64,000 bases of DNA from positions 4,340,001 through 4,404,000 of the forward strand of contig NZ_CP058907.1 in NCBI RefSeq assembly GCF_013415845.1, written 5' to 3'. The position numbers and the translations under genes are program-made. The notes below the pieces were generated by a model, which saw only the letters and a program-made list of their open reading frames with translations, searched no databases and was not told the origin of the DNA. This stretch comes from Rhodopseudomonas palustris. Its GTDB lineage: Bacteria > Pseudomonadota > Alphaproteobacteria > Rhizobiales > Xanthobacteraceae. Shown piece after piece: positions 55,181 to 62,786 of the stretch (the first letter of the stretch is position 1; the number at the start of each line of letters is the position of its first letter).

Positions 55181-55977
55181 CAGGCGGCCCGCGCCGCGAC
55201 CGTCGGCACCGGTAGATTGCGCTTCAGCAGATCGGTCCAGGTGATGATCTCGAACCGGCCGTCCTCGTGCTCGGCGAGCGCGGTGCAGCTTTCGACCCAG
55301 TCGCCGCAATTCATGTAGTTGATGCCGTGAAAGTCGCGGATCGCAGCGGTGTGGATGTGGCCGCAGATCACGCCGTCGGTGCCGTGACGGCGGGCTTCCT
55401 GCGCCAGCGTCTCTTCGAACGCGCCGATGTAATTCACCGCGTTCTTGACCTTGTGCTTGGCCCATTGCGACAGCGACCAATACGGCACACCGAACCAGCG
55501 GCGGAACGCGTTGACGACGCGGTTGAGCCGGATCGCGAGGTCGTAGGCCTTATCGCCGACATGGGCGAGCCACTTGGCGTTCTGCACCACGAGGTCGAAG
55601 ATGTCGCCGTGGATCACCAGATAGCGGCGCCCGTCGGCGCCGGTGTGGATCGCGTTCTCGACGACCTCGATACCGCCGAAATGCGTGCCGTAGTAATTGC
55701 GCAGAAACTCGTCGTGATTGCCTGGCACGTAGATGATGCGCGCGCCCTTGCGGCCCTTGCGCAGCAGCTTCTGCACGAAGTCGTTGTGCGACTGCGGCCA
55801 GTGCCAGCTCGATTTCAGCGCCCAGCCGTCGATGATGTCGCCGACCAGATAGATGGTGTCGGCATCGTGGACGCGGAGGAAGTCGAGCAGCAGATTGGTC
55901 TGCGATCCTCGCGCACCGAGATGGACGTCGGAAATGAACAGGGTGCGAAAGCGTCGTTCCGGACCGTCGTCGCTCAT
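55180..55977 (-). CDS. plcP: Metallophosphoesterase, PlcP-like phospholipase C (LpxH-like fold)
   Basis: 265 residues. The calcineurin-like motifs are complete: ISDVHLG, VGDIIDGW, GNHDE, IHGD and GHIHTA. Annotated by similarity as UDP-2,3-diacylglucosamine hydrolase, but its position between pmtA and an Agt-like glycosyltransferase matches PlcP, the phospholipase C that removes phosphocholine and phosphoethanolamine head groups in phosphate-starved Rhizobiales, giving diacylglycerol. Which role applies is inference. ATG at 55975-55977; one base overlap with the downstream GT. Confidence 0.8.
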   Translation of the reverse strand: MSDDGPERRFRTLFISDVHLGARGSQTNLLLDFLRVHDADTIYLVGDIIDGWALKSSWHWPQSHNDFVQKLLRKGRKGARIIYVPGNHDEFLRNYYGTHFGGIEVVENAIHTGADGRRYLVIHGDIFDLVVQNAKWLAHVGDKAYDLAIRLNRVVNAFRRWFGVPYWSLSQWAKHKVKNAVNYIGAFEETLAQEARRHGTDGVICGHIHTAAIRDFHGINYMNCGDWVESCTALAEHEDGRFEIITWTDLLKRNLPVPTVAARAA

Positions 55978-56030
55978 CGGTCTTGTCCCATCCAAGGCCG
56001 CCCGCAGGCGGCGACGTTTCGAACCTGCCC

Positions 56031-56687
56031 TCAGGCCGCCATCGGCGTGGGAGTCCGCTCGAAACACACCAGCGTGTAGATGCCGAACGGCTTCAACTTG
56101 CGCCGCTCGACCAGGATTGCGTCGGAGGTGGCCTGCGCCCAGGCCTGCAGCCGCGCGAACGGAAATTCGGGGCGCAGCCCCAACCCGCGGGTCTTCTGCG
56201 CCGCCCAGCGTTCGACCGCGGCGGCAACACCGACTTCGGAGTACAGATGATTGACCAGGATGATGCGGCCGCCCGGCTTCACCACGCGGTGGCACTCCGA
56301 CAGCACCTGCTCGGGATTGGCCACCAGCGTGATGACGAATTGCGCGACAACGCAATCGAACGTCGCGTCGGCGAACTCCATCGCGTGCGCATCCATCTGG
56401 CGCACGTCCTTGACCCACGGATAACGACCCGTCGCCATCTTGGCGCGCGCCTTGTCCAGCATCGGCTCGCACAGATCGATACCGGTGATTTCGGTCGAGG
56501 CGTCGTAGTCGTCGAACGACAATCCGGTACCAACGCCGACTTCGAGAATCTTGCCGCCGTGCGCGCGCGCTTCAGCCGCCGCCGCGCGCCGCCCCTTCAC
56601 CATCACCGGCCCGCACACCGCGTCGTAGATCGGAGCCCAGCGAGCGTAGGCGGTTTCAATCAGGGACTTATCGAGATCGGGAGTCAT
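56031..56687 (-). CDS. pmtA: Phosphatidylethanolamine N-methyltransferase (PmtA family)
   Basis: 218 residues, class I SAM methyltransferase. KILEVGVGTGLSF is SAM motif I, ITGIDLCEPML the acidic loop, AQFVITLVANPEQVL and HRVVKPGGRIILVNH later motifs. The beginning (ETAYARWAPIYDAVCGPVM) matches Rhodobacter-type PmtA, which methylates phosphatidylethanolamine to phosphatidylcholine at the membrane surface. It is first of the run pmtA-plcP-agt, 53 bases before plcP. A weak Pho-box-like sequence lies about 50 bases upstream. Confidence 0.8.
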   Translation of the reverse strand: MTPDLDKSLIETAYARWAPIYDAVCGPVMVKGRRAAAAEARAHGGKILEVGVGTGLSFDDYDASTEITGIDLCEPMLDKARAKMATGRYPWVKDVRQMDAHAMEFADATFDCVVAQFVITLVANPEQVLSECHRVVKPGGRIILVNHLYSEVGVAAAVERWAAQKTRGLGLRPEFPFARLQAWAQATSDAILVERRKLKPFGIYTLVCFERTPTPMAA

Positions 56688-56738
56688 CGGTTCCGTTCGA
56701 ATCGTAAATTACTTACGAATTCGGATTATCAGCGGAGT

Positions 56739-56756
56739 ACGACGACTGGACGACAG
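56739..56756 (-). promoter_or_regulatory. Weak Pho-box-like sequence upstream of pmtA
   Basis: On the minus strand CTGTCGT, 4 bases, TCGTCGT: 10 of 14 positions fit the direct-repeat Pho box CTGTCAT-N4-CTGTCAT (6/7 and 4/7). It lies about 52-70 bases before the pmtA start. One such match can easily occur by chance. Confidence 0.25.
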
Positions 56757-56779
56757 CGCACGGTCGGCCGGTTTGGGCC

Positions 56780-57580
56780 TTAGTCGAAGCCGTGGAAATG
56801 ATGGATCGGGCCGTGGCCATGCCCGACCGAAAGCCGATCCGCAGCTGCGATGGCGGCGCTGACCCATTGCTTGGCGGCGGCCACAGAGGCCTGCAACGAC
56901 TGGCCTTTCGCCAGATTGGCTGCGATCGCGGAGGACAGCGAGCAGCCGGTACCGTGGGTGTTGTTGGTGACGATGCGGGGTGCGGACAGCGCCTGCACCT
57001 CGGTTCCCACGAACAGGTAATCGGTGCTGGCCGGTCCGGTGCCGTGCCCCCCTTTGATCAGGACCGCTTCGCAGCCGAGCGCGAGCAGATGCCGGCCCTG
57101 GCGTTCGATTTCGGCCGGCTCGTCGGCGACCGGCTCGTCGAGCAGCGCGGCGGCTTCCGGCAGGTTCGGCGTGATGATCCGGGCGCGCGGGATCAGCACT
57201 GTGCGTAGCGCGTCGACGCAGTCGTCGGCGATCAACCGATCGCCCGAGGTTGCGACCATCACCGGATCGAGCACGACGTTGGCGGCGCGCCAGCGATCCA
57301 GCCCTTCGGCGATCGCGGCGATCACCCCGCGCTGCGCCACCATTCCAATCTTGGTGGCGGCGACGTCGAGATCGCTGAACACCGCATCGATCTGCGCGGT
57401 GACGAACGCGGCCGGCACGTCGTGGATCGCGGTGACGCCGCGGGTGTTCTGCGCGGTCAGCGCGGTGATCACCGAGGCGCCATAGACGCCGTTTGCGGAA
57501 AACGACTTGAGATCGGCCTGAATGCCGGCGCCGCCTCCGGAGTCGGAACCGGCGACGGTGAGTGCGATCGGAATGGCCAT
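56780..57580 (-). CDS. thiD: Hydroxymethylpyrimidine/phosphomethylpyrimidine kinase ThiD
   Basis: 266 residues. GSDSGGGAGIQADLK at the N-terminus and NNTHGTGCSLSSAIAA at the C-terminus are the substrate and anion-hole motifs of ThiD; TPNLPEAAALL is the central ribokinase-family segment. It phosphorylates HMP and HMP-P for thiamine pyrophosphate synthesis. The tail is His-rich (GHGHGPIHHFHGFD), unusual for the family and possibly metal-binding. ATG at 57578-57580 (a TTG one codon earlier is not used). No TPP riboswitch was recognised upstream. Divergent from the Lrp-type domain gene. Confidence 0.93.
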   Translation of the reverse strand: MAIPIALTVAGSDSGGGAGIQADLKSFSANGVYGASVITALTAQNTRGVTAIHDVPAAFVTAQIDAVFSDLDVAATKIGMVAQRGVIAAIAEGLDRWRAANVVLDPVMVATSGDRLIADDCVDALRTVLIPRARIITPNLPEAAALLDEPVADEPAEIERQGRHLLALGCEAVLIKGGHGTGPASTDYLFVGTEVQALSAPRIVTNNTHGTGCSLSSAIAANLAKGQSLQASVAAAKQWVSAAIAAADRLSVGHGHGPIHHFHGFD

Positions 57581-57717
57581 CAACGTGCTCGATTGAAAAA
57601 GAGGCGGACCGGCAACCGATCGCCGTGGTAGCGCGCCCGCGGCGCAGCGGCAAGAGCTTGCGCCGACACGGTGTTTTAGGCTTGATGGCGCAAATCAAGC
57701 TGCCGGAGAGACCCGCG

Positions 57718-57963
57718 ATGGTGCCGTTTTTCGTCCAGATCAAATGCCAGCTCGGCCAGTCTTACGCCGTCGCCAACGCGATCGCCGAATCCGAGATCGC
57801 CTCGGAGATCTATTCGACCGCCGGCGACTACGACCTGCTGGTGAAATTCTACGTCGATCGCTCCACCGACATCGGCCATTTCGTCGCCGACAAGGTCCAG
57901 GTGATCCCCGGCATCAAGGACACCCACACCATCATTACCTTCAAGGCGTTTGGCCCGAAGTGA
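57718..57963 (+). CDS. Stand-alone Lrp/AsnC ligand-binding (RAM) domain protein
   Basis: 81 residues. VPFFVQIKCQLGQSYAVANA, STAGDYDLLVKFYV and VIPGIKDTHTIITFK form the beta-alpha RAM domain of Lrp/AsnC regulators, with no helix-turn-helix. Such single-domain proteins may bind amino acids and assemble with full-length Lrp proteins. ATG at 57718 follows GGAGAG at 7-8 bases; longer frames upstream lack a ribosome site. Convergent with the dihaem cytochrome gene (8 bases apart). Confidence 0.88.
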   Translation: MVPFFVQIKCQLGQSYAVANAIAESEIASEIYSTAGDYDLLVKFYVDRSTDIGHFVADKVQVIPGIKDTHTIITFKAFGPK

Positions 57964-57970
57964 TCGCAGA

Positions 57971-58900
57971 TCACTCGGCCTTGGCATTGCGCGGGGGCCG
58001 GACCGGCCCCTGCACCGGCGGCAGCGACTTGATGTAGGCCGCGATCGCCTCGCGGTCGTCCTTGCCGAGCTGCGAGGTGTTGCGGATCACCTGCGCCATC
58101 GAGCCGCCGGCGCTGTCGCCCTCCGGCGTCATGCCGGTCTCGAGGAAATAGGCGATGTCGCCGGCGCTCCAGTCGCCGAGCCCCTTCTGGCTGATGTTCG
58201 GCACCCAGCCCCTGCCTTCCGGATCGGGCCCGCCGGCGAAGCGCTGCGCCGCAACGATGCCGCCGAGCGCATTGCGCGGGCTGTGGCACTCGGCGCAATG
58301 GCCGAAACTGTTCACCAGATACGCGCCGCGATTCCACTGCGCCGATTGTGCCGGATCGGGCGTGAACGGCGTGTCGTCGAAGAACAATAGCTTCCACAGC
58401 CCGACCGCGCGGCGGATGTTGAATGGGAACGGCACCTCGTTCGGCGGTGCCCGGCCGGCCACCGGGGGTAGCGTTTTGATGTAGGCGAACAGATCGCGGA
58501 CGTCGTCTGGCCGCGCGTGCGCGTAGGATGGATACGGAAACGCTGGATAGAGATGCACGCCGCCCGGCGCCGTGCCTCGCATCACCGCGCTGACGAACTC
58601 CGCCTCGGTCCATTTTCCGATGCCGTCGTTCGGATCCGGCGAGATGTTCGGCACGTAGAACGTGCCGAACATCGACTTCAGCCCCAGCCCGCCACCGAGC
58701 CGGGTGCGATCGTCCTGCTTCGGCGTGGCGTGGCATTCGGCGCAGCCGCCCGCGTAGAACGCGGTGCGGCCATTCTCCAGATTGGCGGTGCGCGCCGGCA
58801 GCCGGTCGGCCGACACCGTGGCCGGCATGGTGAGCAGCCAGAACGCAGCGACCGCAACGATCGCCGCGACCAGAGTTACGGCTCCGATTGTTCTGGCCAC
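57971..58900 (-). CDS. Dihaem c-type cytochrome
   Basis: 309 residues. An N-terminal hydrophobic anchor (TLVAAIVAVAAFWLL) is followed by two cytochrome c domains, each with CAECH; the pattern GGLGLKSMFGTFYVPNISPD and RGWVPNISQKGLGDWS is that of alcohol/aldehyde dehydrogenase cytochrome subunits. Both haems need distal Met ligands, and Met residues are available (SAVMRGTAPGG, LETGMTPEGD). GTG at 58898-58900 with GGAGA upstream. Last gene of the run after the molybdenum enzyme and cytochrome c'. Membrane-anchored, periplasmic electron carrier. Confidence 0.88.
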   Translation of the reverse strand: MARTIGAVTLVAAIVAVAAFWLLTMPATVSADRLPARTANLENGRTAFYAGGCAECHATPKQDDRTRLGGGLGLKSMFGTFYVPNISPDPNDGIGKWTEAEFVSAVMRGTAPGGVHLYPAFPYPSYAHARPDDVRDLFAYIKTLPPVAGRAPPNEVPFPFNIRRAVGLWKLLFFDDTPFTPDPAQSAQWNRGAYLVNSFGHCAECHSPRNALGGIVAAQRFAGGPDPEGRGWVPNISQKGLGDWSAGDIAYFLETGMTPEGDSAGGSMAQVIRNTSQLGKDDREAIAAYIKSLPPVQGPVRPPRNAKAE

Positions 58901-58933
58901 AGCCGGTCTCCGCTGCCGACGGCGCGCGCCGCG

Positions 58934-59383
58934 TTAGCCTTCCTTATCGCGGAAGTTCTCGTGGCAGTTTCCGCATGCCTTGCCGATCGGCTGCATCGCG
59001 GCCTTCAACGTGTCGACGTCTTTGATCTTGCCCTTGGCGCCGTCGACCGCCTTGGCGAAATCGGCGATCTCGGTGTCGAACTTGGCGCGCTCAGCCCAGA
59101 TCTTCGGCGATGAGCTGTACTTGCTGTCGAACGGCTTCAACCCTTTGACGCTGTCCGGAAACAGCTTCGGCAGATCCTTGGCAGTCTCGTCGAACTGCTT
59201 CAGCGCCGCATCGACCGCGGCTTGATCGTAGGGCTTCTCGCCCTTGGCGATGGCGCCGAGCACCATCATGTTCCGGCCGTTGTCCTTCATCAGTTTCTGG
59301 GTCTTATCGACCAGATCCTGCTGCGCCATCACGGCGCTCGCCGTCAACACCAGGGCTCCGGCAACGATCACAGTGCGTAACAT
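58934..59383 (-). CDS. Class II cytochrome c (c'/c-556 type)
   Basis: 149 residues. A Sec signal peptide (MLRTVIVAGALVLTASAVMAQ) precedes a four-helix domain with CGNCH eleven residues from the end, the class II cytochrome pattern. ARMVL-type region is replaced by NGRNMMVLGAIAKGEKP. A Met at NMM near residue 31 of the mature protein could ligate haem as in c-556; c' lacks this ligand. Periplasmic. ATG at 59381-59383 has GGGAGGA upstream, which overrules a 13-residue extension. 33 bases before the dihaem cytochrome gene. Confidence 0.88.
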   Translation of the reverse strand: MLRTVIVAGALVLTASAVMAQQDLVDKTQKLMKDNGRNMMVLGAIAKGEKPYDQAAVDAALKQFDETAKDLPKLFPDSVKGLKPFDSKYSSSPKIWAERAKFDTEIADFAKAVDGAKGKIKDVDTLKAAMQPIGKACGNCHENFRDKEG

Positions 59384-59495
59384 CAAGACGTCCTCCCGCT
59401 TGGTTGTTTTCAACTCCGTCACGCGCCGCCGGTTCGGCAGCCTTCATCAGTAGCTTGACGCCACTCTTATCGATCCACTCCGACAGCCGGCCGCG

Positions 59496-61817
59496 TCACA
59501 GACGGTGCCGGCGCTCATGCTCGCGGATCGCCATCCACACCCGCTCCGGCGTGGCCGGCATGTCGATATGATCGATCCGATATTCACGCCAGAGCGCGTC
59601 GATGATCGCATTCATCACCGCCGGGCAGGAGCCGATCGCCCCCGCCTCGCCTGCGCCTTTGACACCCATCGGGTTGGTGGCGCAGGGCACGTTGTGGGTT
59701 TCGAAAGTGATCGGCGCGCCATCGGCCGCGCGTGGCAGCGCGTAGTCCATGAACGAACCGGTGATGAGCTGGCCGTCCTCGGCGTTGTACACCGCCTGCT
59801 CCATCAGCGCCTGGCCGATGCCCTGAATGGTTCCGCCATGGACCTGCCCGGCGAGCAGCAGCGGGTTCAACGTGACGCCGAAATCATCGACGATGACATA
59901 GTTGACGATCCTGATCTTGCCAGTCGCCGGATCGAGTTCAATCTCGACCAAATGCGTGCCGTTCGGATAGGTGCCGTCGGCGCTGGAGAACGCCGCGCTG
60001 GCGTTGAGCTTGGCCGGATCAACGCCGGGCCGCTTGGCGACATCGGCGAAGGTGATGGAGCGGTCGGTGCCAGCGATGCGGATGGTGCCGTCTCTGATTT
60101 CGAGGTCGGCGGCGCTGGTCTCCAGCGCGTCGGCCGCGATGTCGCGAAGCTGCTCGCCGAGCTGATGGGTGGCGCGCTGCACGCTGACGCCGCCGGACGG
60201 GATCGATGCCGAGCCGCCGGTGCCGAGGCCGGTGGCGATCCTGTCGGTGTCGCCCTGCACCACCCGCACCCGCTCCTGCGGCACGCCGAACTGCTCGGCG
60301 ACGATCTGCGCATAAGCGGTCTGGTGGCCTTGCCCGCTCGACTGCGTGCCAATCAGCACAGTGATGTCGCCATCCGGATCGAGCACCACCTTGGCGGTCT
60401 CCTCGCCCATGGTGCCGCAGACCTCGACATAAGAGGCGAGCCCGATGCCGCGCACCAGCCCGTGCTTCTTGGCGGCCTTGGCGCGCTTGCCGAAGTCCTT
60501 CCAGTCGCCGATCTCCATCGCGCGCTTCAGATGCGCAGTGAAGTCGCCGGAGTCGTACACCTTGCCGGTCGCGGTCTTATAGGGGAGCTTGCGCGGCGGA
60601 ATGAAGTTCTTGCGCCGGATCGCATCCGGGGACATCGCCAGTTTCCGCGCGCAGGCATCGACCAGACGTTCAACCACGTAAGCCGCTTCGGGACGCCCGG
60701 CGCCGCGATAGGCATCGACCGGTACGGTGTGGGTGAACACGGTGCGGATGCGGCAGTAGAACGCCTGGATGTCATAAAGCCCCGGCAGCATGCCGGCGCC
60801 GCCGTAGGGAATGTACGGACCGAAGGTCGACAGATAGGCGCCGACGTCGCCGATCAGATCGACGTCCATCCCGAGAAACTTGCCGTCTTCGGCCAGCGCC
60901 ATCCGTGCCGTCGTGACGTTGTCGCGACCTTGCGAGTCGCCGACGAAGTGATCGCCGCGATCGGCGGTCCACTTCACCGTCTTGCGCAGCTTCTTGGCGG
61001 CCACCGCGAGCAGCGCGTATTCGCGATAGGGAAACAGCTTGGTGCCGAACCCGCCACCGACATCCGGACAGACCACCCGCATCTTTTCGACCGGGATCTT
61101 CAGCACGGTCTGGCACAGGATATCGCGCAGCCGATGGCTACCCTGGCTGCCGACCGTCAGCGTGAAGTGATCGCGCTTGGCGTCGTACTCACAGACCGCG
61201 GCGCGGGTTTCCATGTAGTTCGTGACAATACGCGGATTGACGATGCGGATTTCCGCGACCGCATGGGCTTTGGCGAACGCCTCTTCGGTTGCCTTCTTGT
61301 TGCCGATGCCGGCGTCGAACAGCACGTTGCCGGCATGGTCGGGCCACACCTGCGGCGCTCCCGGCTCGACGGCACGCGCAGCCCCGATCACCGCCGGCAG
61401 CGGCGACCACTCCACCGCAATCGCCTCGAGTGCATCGCGCGCATGCGCAATCGTGTCGGCGACCACGAACGCGATCGCATCGCCGACATGGCGCACCTCG
61501 TCGCGCGCCAGGATTGGATAGTCTGGCCCCTTGAACGGGGTGTCCGGCAGATTGAACAGGCACGGCAGGCCGCCGAGATCGGCAACGTCGTCCGCAGTCA
61601 AAATCGTCAGCACGCCGGGCAGCGCGCGCGCCGCCGTCGCGTCCAGCTTGAAGGTGGCATGGGCATGCGGCGAGCGCAGCATCAGCGCATAAGCGGTCGA
61701 GGCCGGAGCGACGTCATCGGTGTAGCGGCCTTTGCCGCGAATCAGAGGATCGTCCTCTTTGCGCAGCACGCTCTGACCGACACCGAACTTGGCGGGAGCC
61801 AACTTGGTTGGAACCAT
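59496..61817 (-). CDS. Molybdenum hydroxylase large subunit (xanthine dehydrogenase/CO-dehydrogenase-like family)
   Basis: 773 residues. SVLRKEDDPLIRGKGRYTDD starts the family, VGGGFGTKLFPYREYALLA and AYRGAGRPEAAYVVERLVD bind the pterin cofactor, SSGQGHQTAYAQI lies near it, and GVKGAGEAGAIGSCPA has the catalytic Glu. The AYxCSFR loop of true CO dehydrogenase is absent (AYRGAGR), so it is a form-II-type aldehyde/N-heterocycle oxidase-like enzyme. Normally it needs a [2Fe-2S] small and an FAD medium subunit; neither is present here. ATG at 61815-61817 follows GGAGGTGA. The two cytochrome genes downstream might supply electron acceptors. Confidence 0.9.
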   Translation of the reverse strand: MVPTKLAPAKFGVGQSVLRKEDDPLIRGKGRYTDDVAPASTAYALMLRSPHAHATFKLDATAARALPGVLTILTADDVADLGGLPCLFNLPDTPFKGPDYPILARDEVRHVGDAIAFVVADTIAHARDALEAIAVEWSPLPAVIGAARAVEPGAPQVWPDHAGNVLFDAGIGNKKATEEAFAKAHAVAEIRIVNPRIVTNYMETRAAVCEYDAKRDHFTLTVGSQGSHRLRDILCQTVLKIPVEKMRVVCPDVGGGFGTKLFPYREYALLAVAAKKLRKTVKWTADRGDHFVGDSQGRDNVTTARMALAEDGKFLGMDVDLIGDVGAYLSTFGPYIPYGGAGMLPGLYDIQAFYCRIRTVFTHTVPVDAYRGAGRPEAAYVVERLVDACARKLAMSPDAIRRKNFIPPRKLPYKTATGKVYDSGDFTAHLKRAMEIGDWKDFGKRAKAAKKHGLVRGIGLASYVEVCGTMGEETAKVVLDPDGDITVLIGTQSSGQGHQTAYAQIVAEQFGVPQERVRVVQGDTDRIATGLGTGGSASIPSGGVSVQRATHQLGEQLRDIAADALETSAADLEIRDGTIRIAGTDRSITFADVAKRPGVDPAKLNASAAFSSADGTYPNGTHLVEIELDPATGKIRIVNYVIVDDFGVTLNPLLLAGQVHGGTIQGIGQALMEQAVYNAEDGQLITGSFMDYALPRAADGAPITFETHNVPCATNPMGVKGAGEAGAIGSCPAVMNAIIDALWREYRIDHIDMPATPERVWMAIREHERRHRL

Positions 61818-61982
61818 GGGTCGTCACCTCCGATGCGAGTTGGCATCATCTTGCAGCGGATCGATGACGGGAGCAAACGCGCCGGCGCAGGCATCGCGGC
61901 CGAACACCGAAATATGAACCCAGTGGCAACAATCTGCACATTGCGACTGCGGCGCGCGCCCCTGCGCGCCCGGCGCAAAAAG

Positions 61983-62016
61983 AAACAGGTGCATCGGTTG
62001 CCCGATACACCTGTTT
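61983..62016 (-). terminator. Intrinsic terminator of the Gly/Arg-rich protein gene
   Basis: A 15-bp stem with one mismatch (AAACAGGTG...ATCGG), 4-base loop, followed on the minus strand by TTTCTTTTT. It lies about 47 bases past the stop. Confidence 0.88.
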
Positions 62017-62062
62017 GGAAGGTCGCGCAGGTCGGCGGACGTCTCCGCCAAATCGCGGCGAA

Positions 62063-62356
62063 TTAGTAGCAGATCACCCGGCCGTAAACCGGATTGAACA
62101 CGCACCCACCGTAGCCACGATAGTAACCACGGCCACGGCCGCGGTAATAGCCAGGGCCCCAACCGCGGCCACGACCGTAATAGCCGCGCCCACGGCCGCG
62201 ACCACGGCCGCGCTGGGCCTCAGCCTTGTTGGTGCTGGCGGTCAGGAACAGCGCCGAGGTTCCGACGAGGCTGAAGCCGTAGATCGCGGTGAGCGTGACG
62301 GCGGCGAGAACGCGCGCCGTCCATCCCTTGCGGGCCTTGGAAGCAGTTTGAGCCAT
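62063..62356 (-). CDS. Small exported Gly/Arg/Tyr-rich protein
   Basis: 97 residues. Basic start (AQTASKARKGWTARV), a hydrophobic segment (LAAVTLTAIYGFSLVGTSAL), an AEAQ-type cleavage region, then an RGRGRGRG run and YYRG repeats ending in GGCVFNPVYGRVICY with two Cys. Composition is far from the neighbours. It may be exported and bind nucleic acid, polyanion or cell wall; no family recognised. ATG at 62354-62356 follows GGGAGAAG. An EcfG-type promoter lies 187 bases upstream, and a strong terminator follows, so it is a monocistronic stress-type gene. Confidence 0.75.
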   Translation of the reverse strand: MAQTASKARKGWTARVLAAVTLTAIYGFSLVGTSALFLTASTNKAEAQRGRGRGRGRGYYGRGRGWGPGYYRGRGRGYYRGYGGCVFNPVYGRVICY

Positions 62357-62478
62357 ATGGATTCTTCTCCCGGTCGTTGAGCAGGTTACCGTCATGTCCC
62401 GTTGTTGGTGGGGTCGTGCGGGGAGACGGTTCAAATGCGCGGGGTCAATGCGTCCCCAGATCGGCCTCGGCCGTCAAG

Positions 62479-62506
62479 CTTATGATCAAGCTACGGTTTT
62501 GGTCAA
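62479..62506 (-). promoter_or_regulatory. Candidate sigma-70 promoter, leftward
   Basis: TTGACC (62506-62501), 16-base spacer, CATAAG (62484-62479): five and four of six matches. It could drive the Gly/Arg-rich gene in addition to the EcfG-type promoter. Confidence 0.35.
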
Positions 62507-62542
62507 GCCGCGATCGGCGCTGAACGCGACCTGAAGGTGCCA

Positions 62543-62567
62543 AACGTCGAAACCACAAGGTTGTTCC
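62543..62567 (-). promoter_or_regulatory. EcfG-type promoter of the Gly/Arg-rich protein gene
   Basis: On the minus strand GGAAC (62567-62563), exactly 16 bases, CGTT (62546-62543): a perfect match to both elements. Predicted start near 62535, leaving a leader of about 180 bases. Confidence 0.7.
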
Positions 62568-62786
62568 TTCGCCAGCGGCAGGATGCATTCGAATCGCGCG
62601 TGCAGTGCGGAATCGATCGACGATCATCTTCGGGAATGCCGTTTGCCGGGCGCGCGTCTCACCGATGTCCAACTTTGCTGGTCCAGCTATAGTGCCATTC
62701 AACTGAACCGCATTGCGATGCGGATCGACTGTCAGGTGACGACCCTCGCCTCACCCGCGCCGCTCGCGCGCACAACAAAGCAGCCC

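Larger units (their letters stand above)
62357..62786. other. 430-base divergent region
   Basis: Between the Gly/Arg-rich gene (leftward) and the carbamoyltransferase (rightward). It contains an EcfG-type promoter (62543-62567) and a weaker sigma-70-like pair (62479-62506), both leftward, and three TCAAGC copies (62474, 62486, 62503). No promoter or ribosome site stands out for the rightward gene. Confidence 0.5.
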
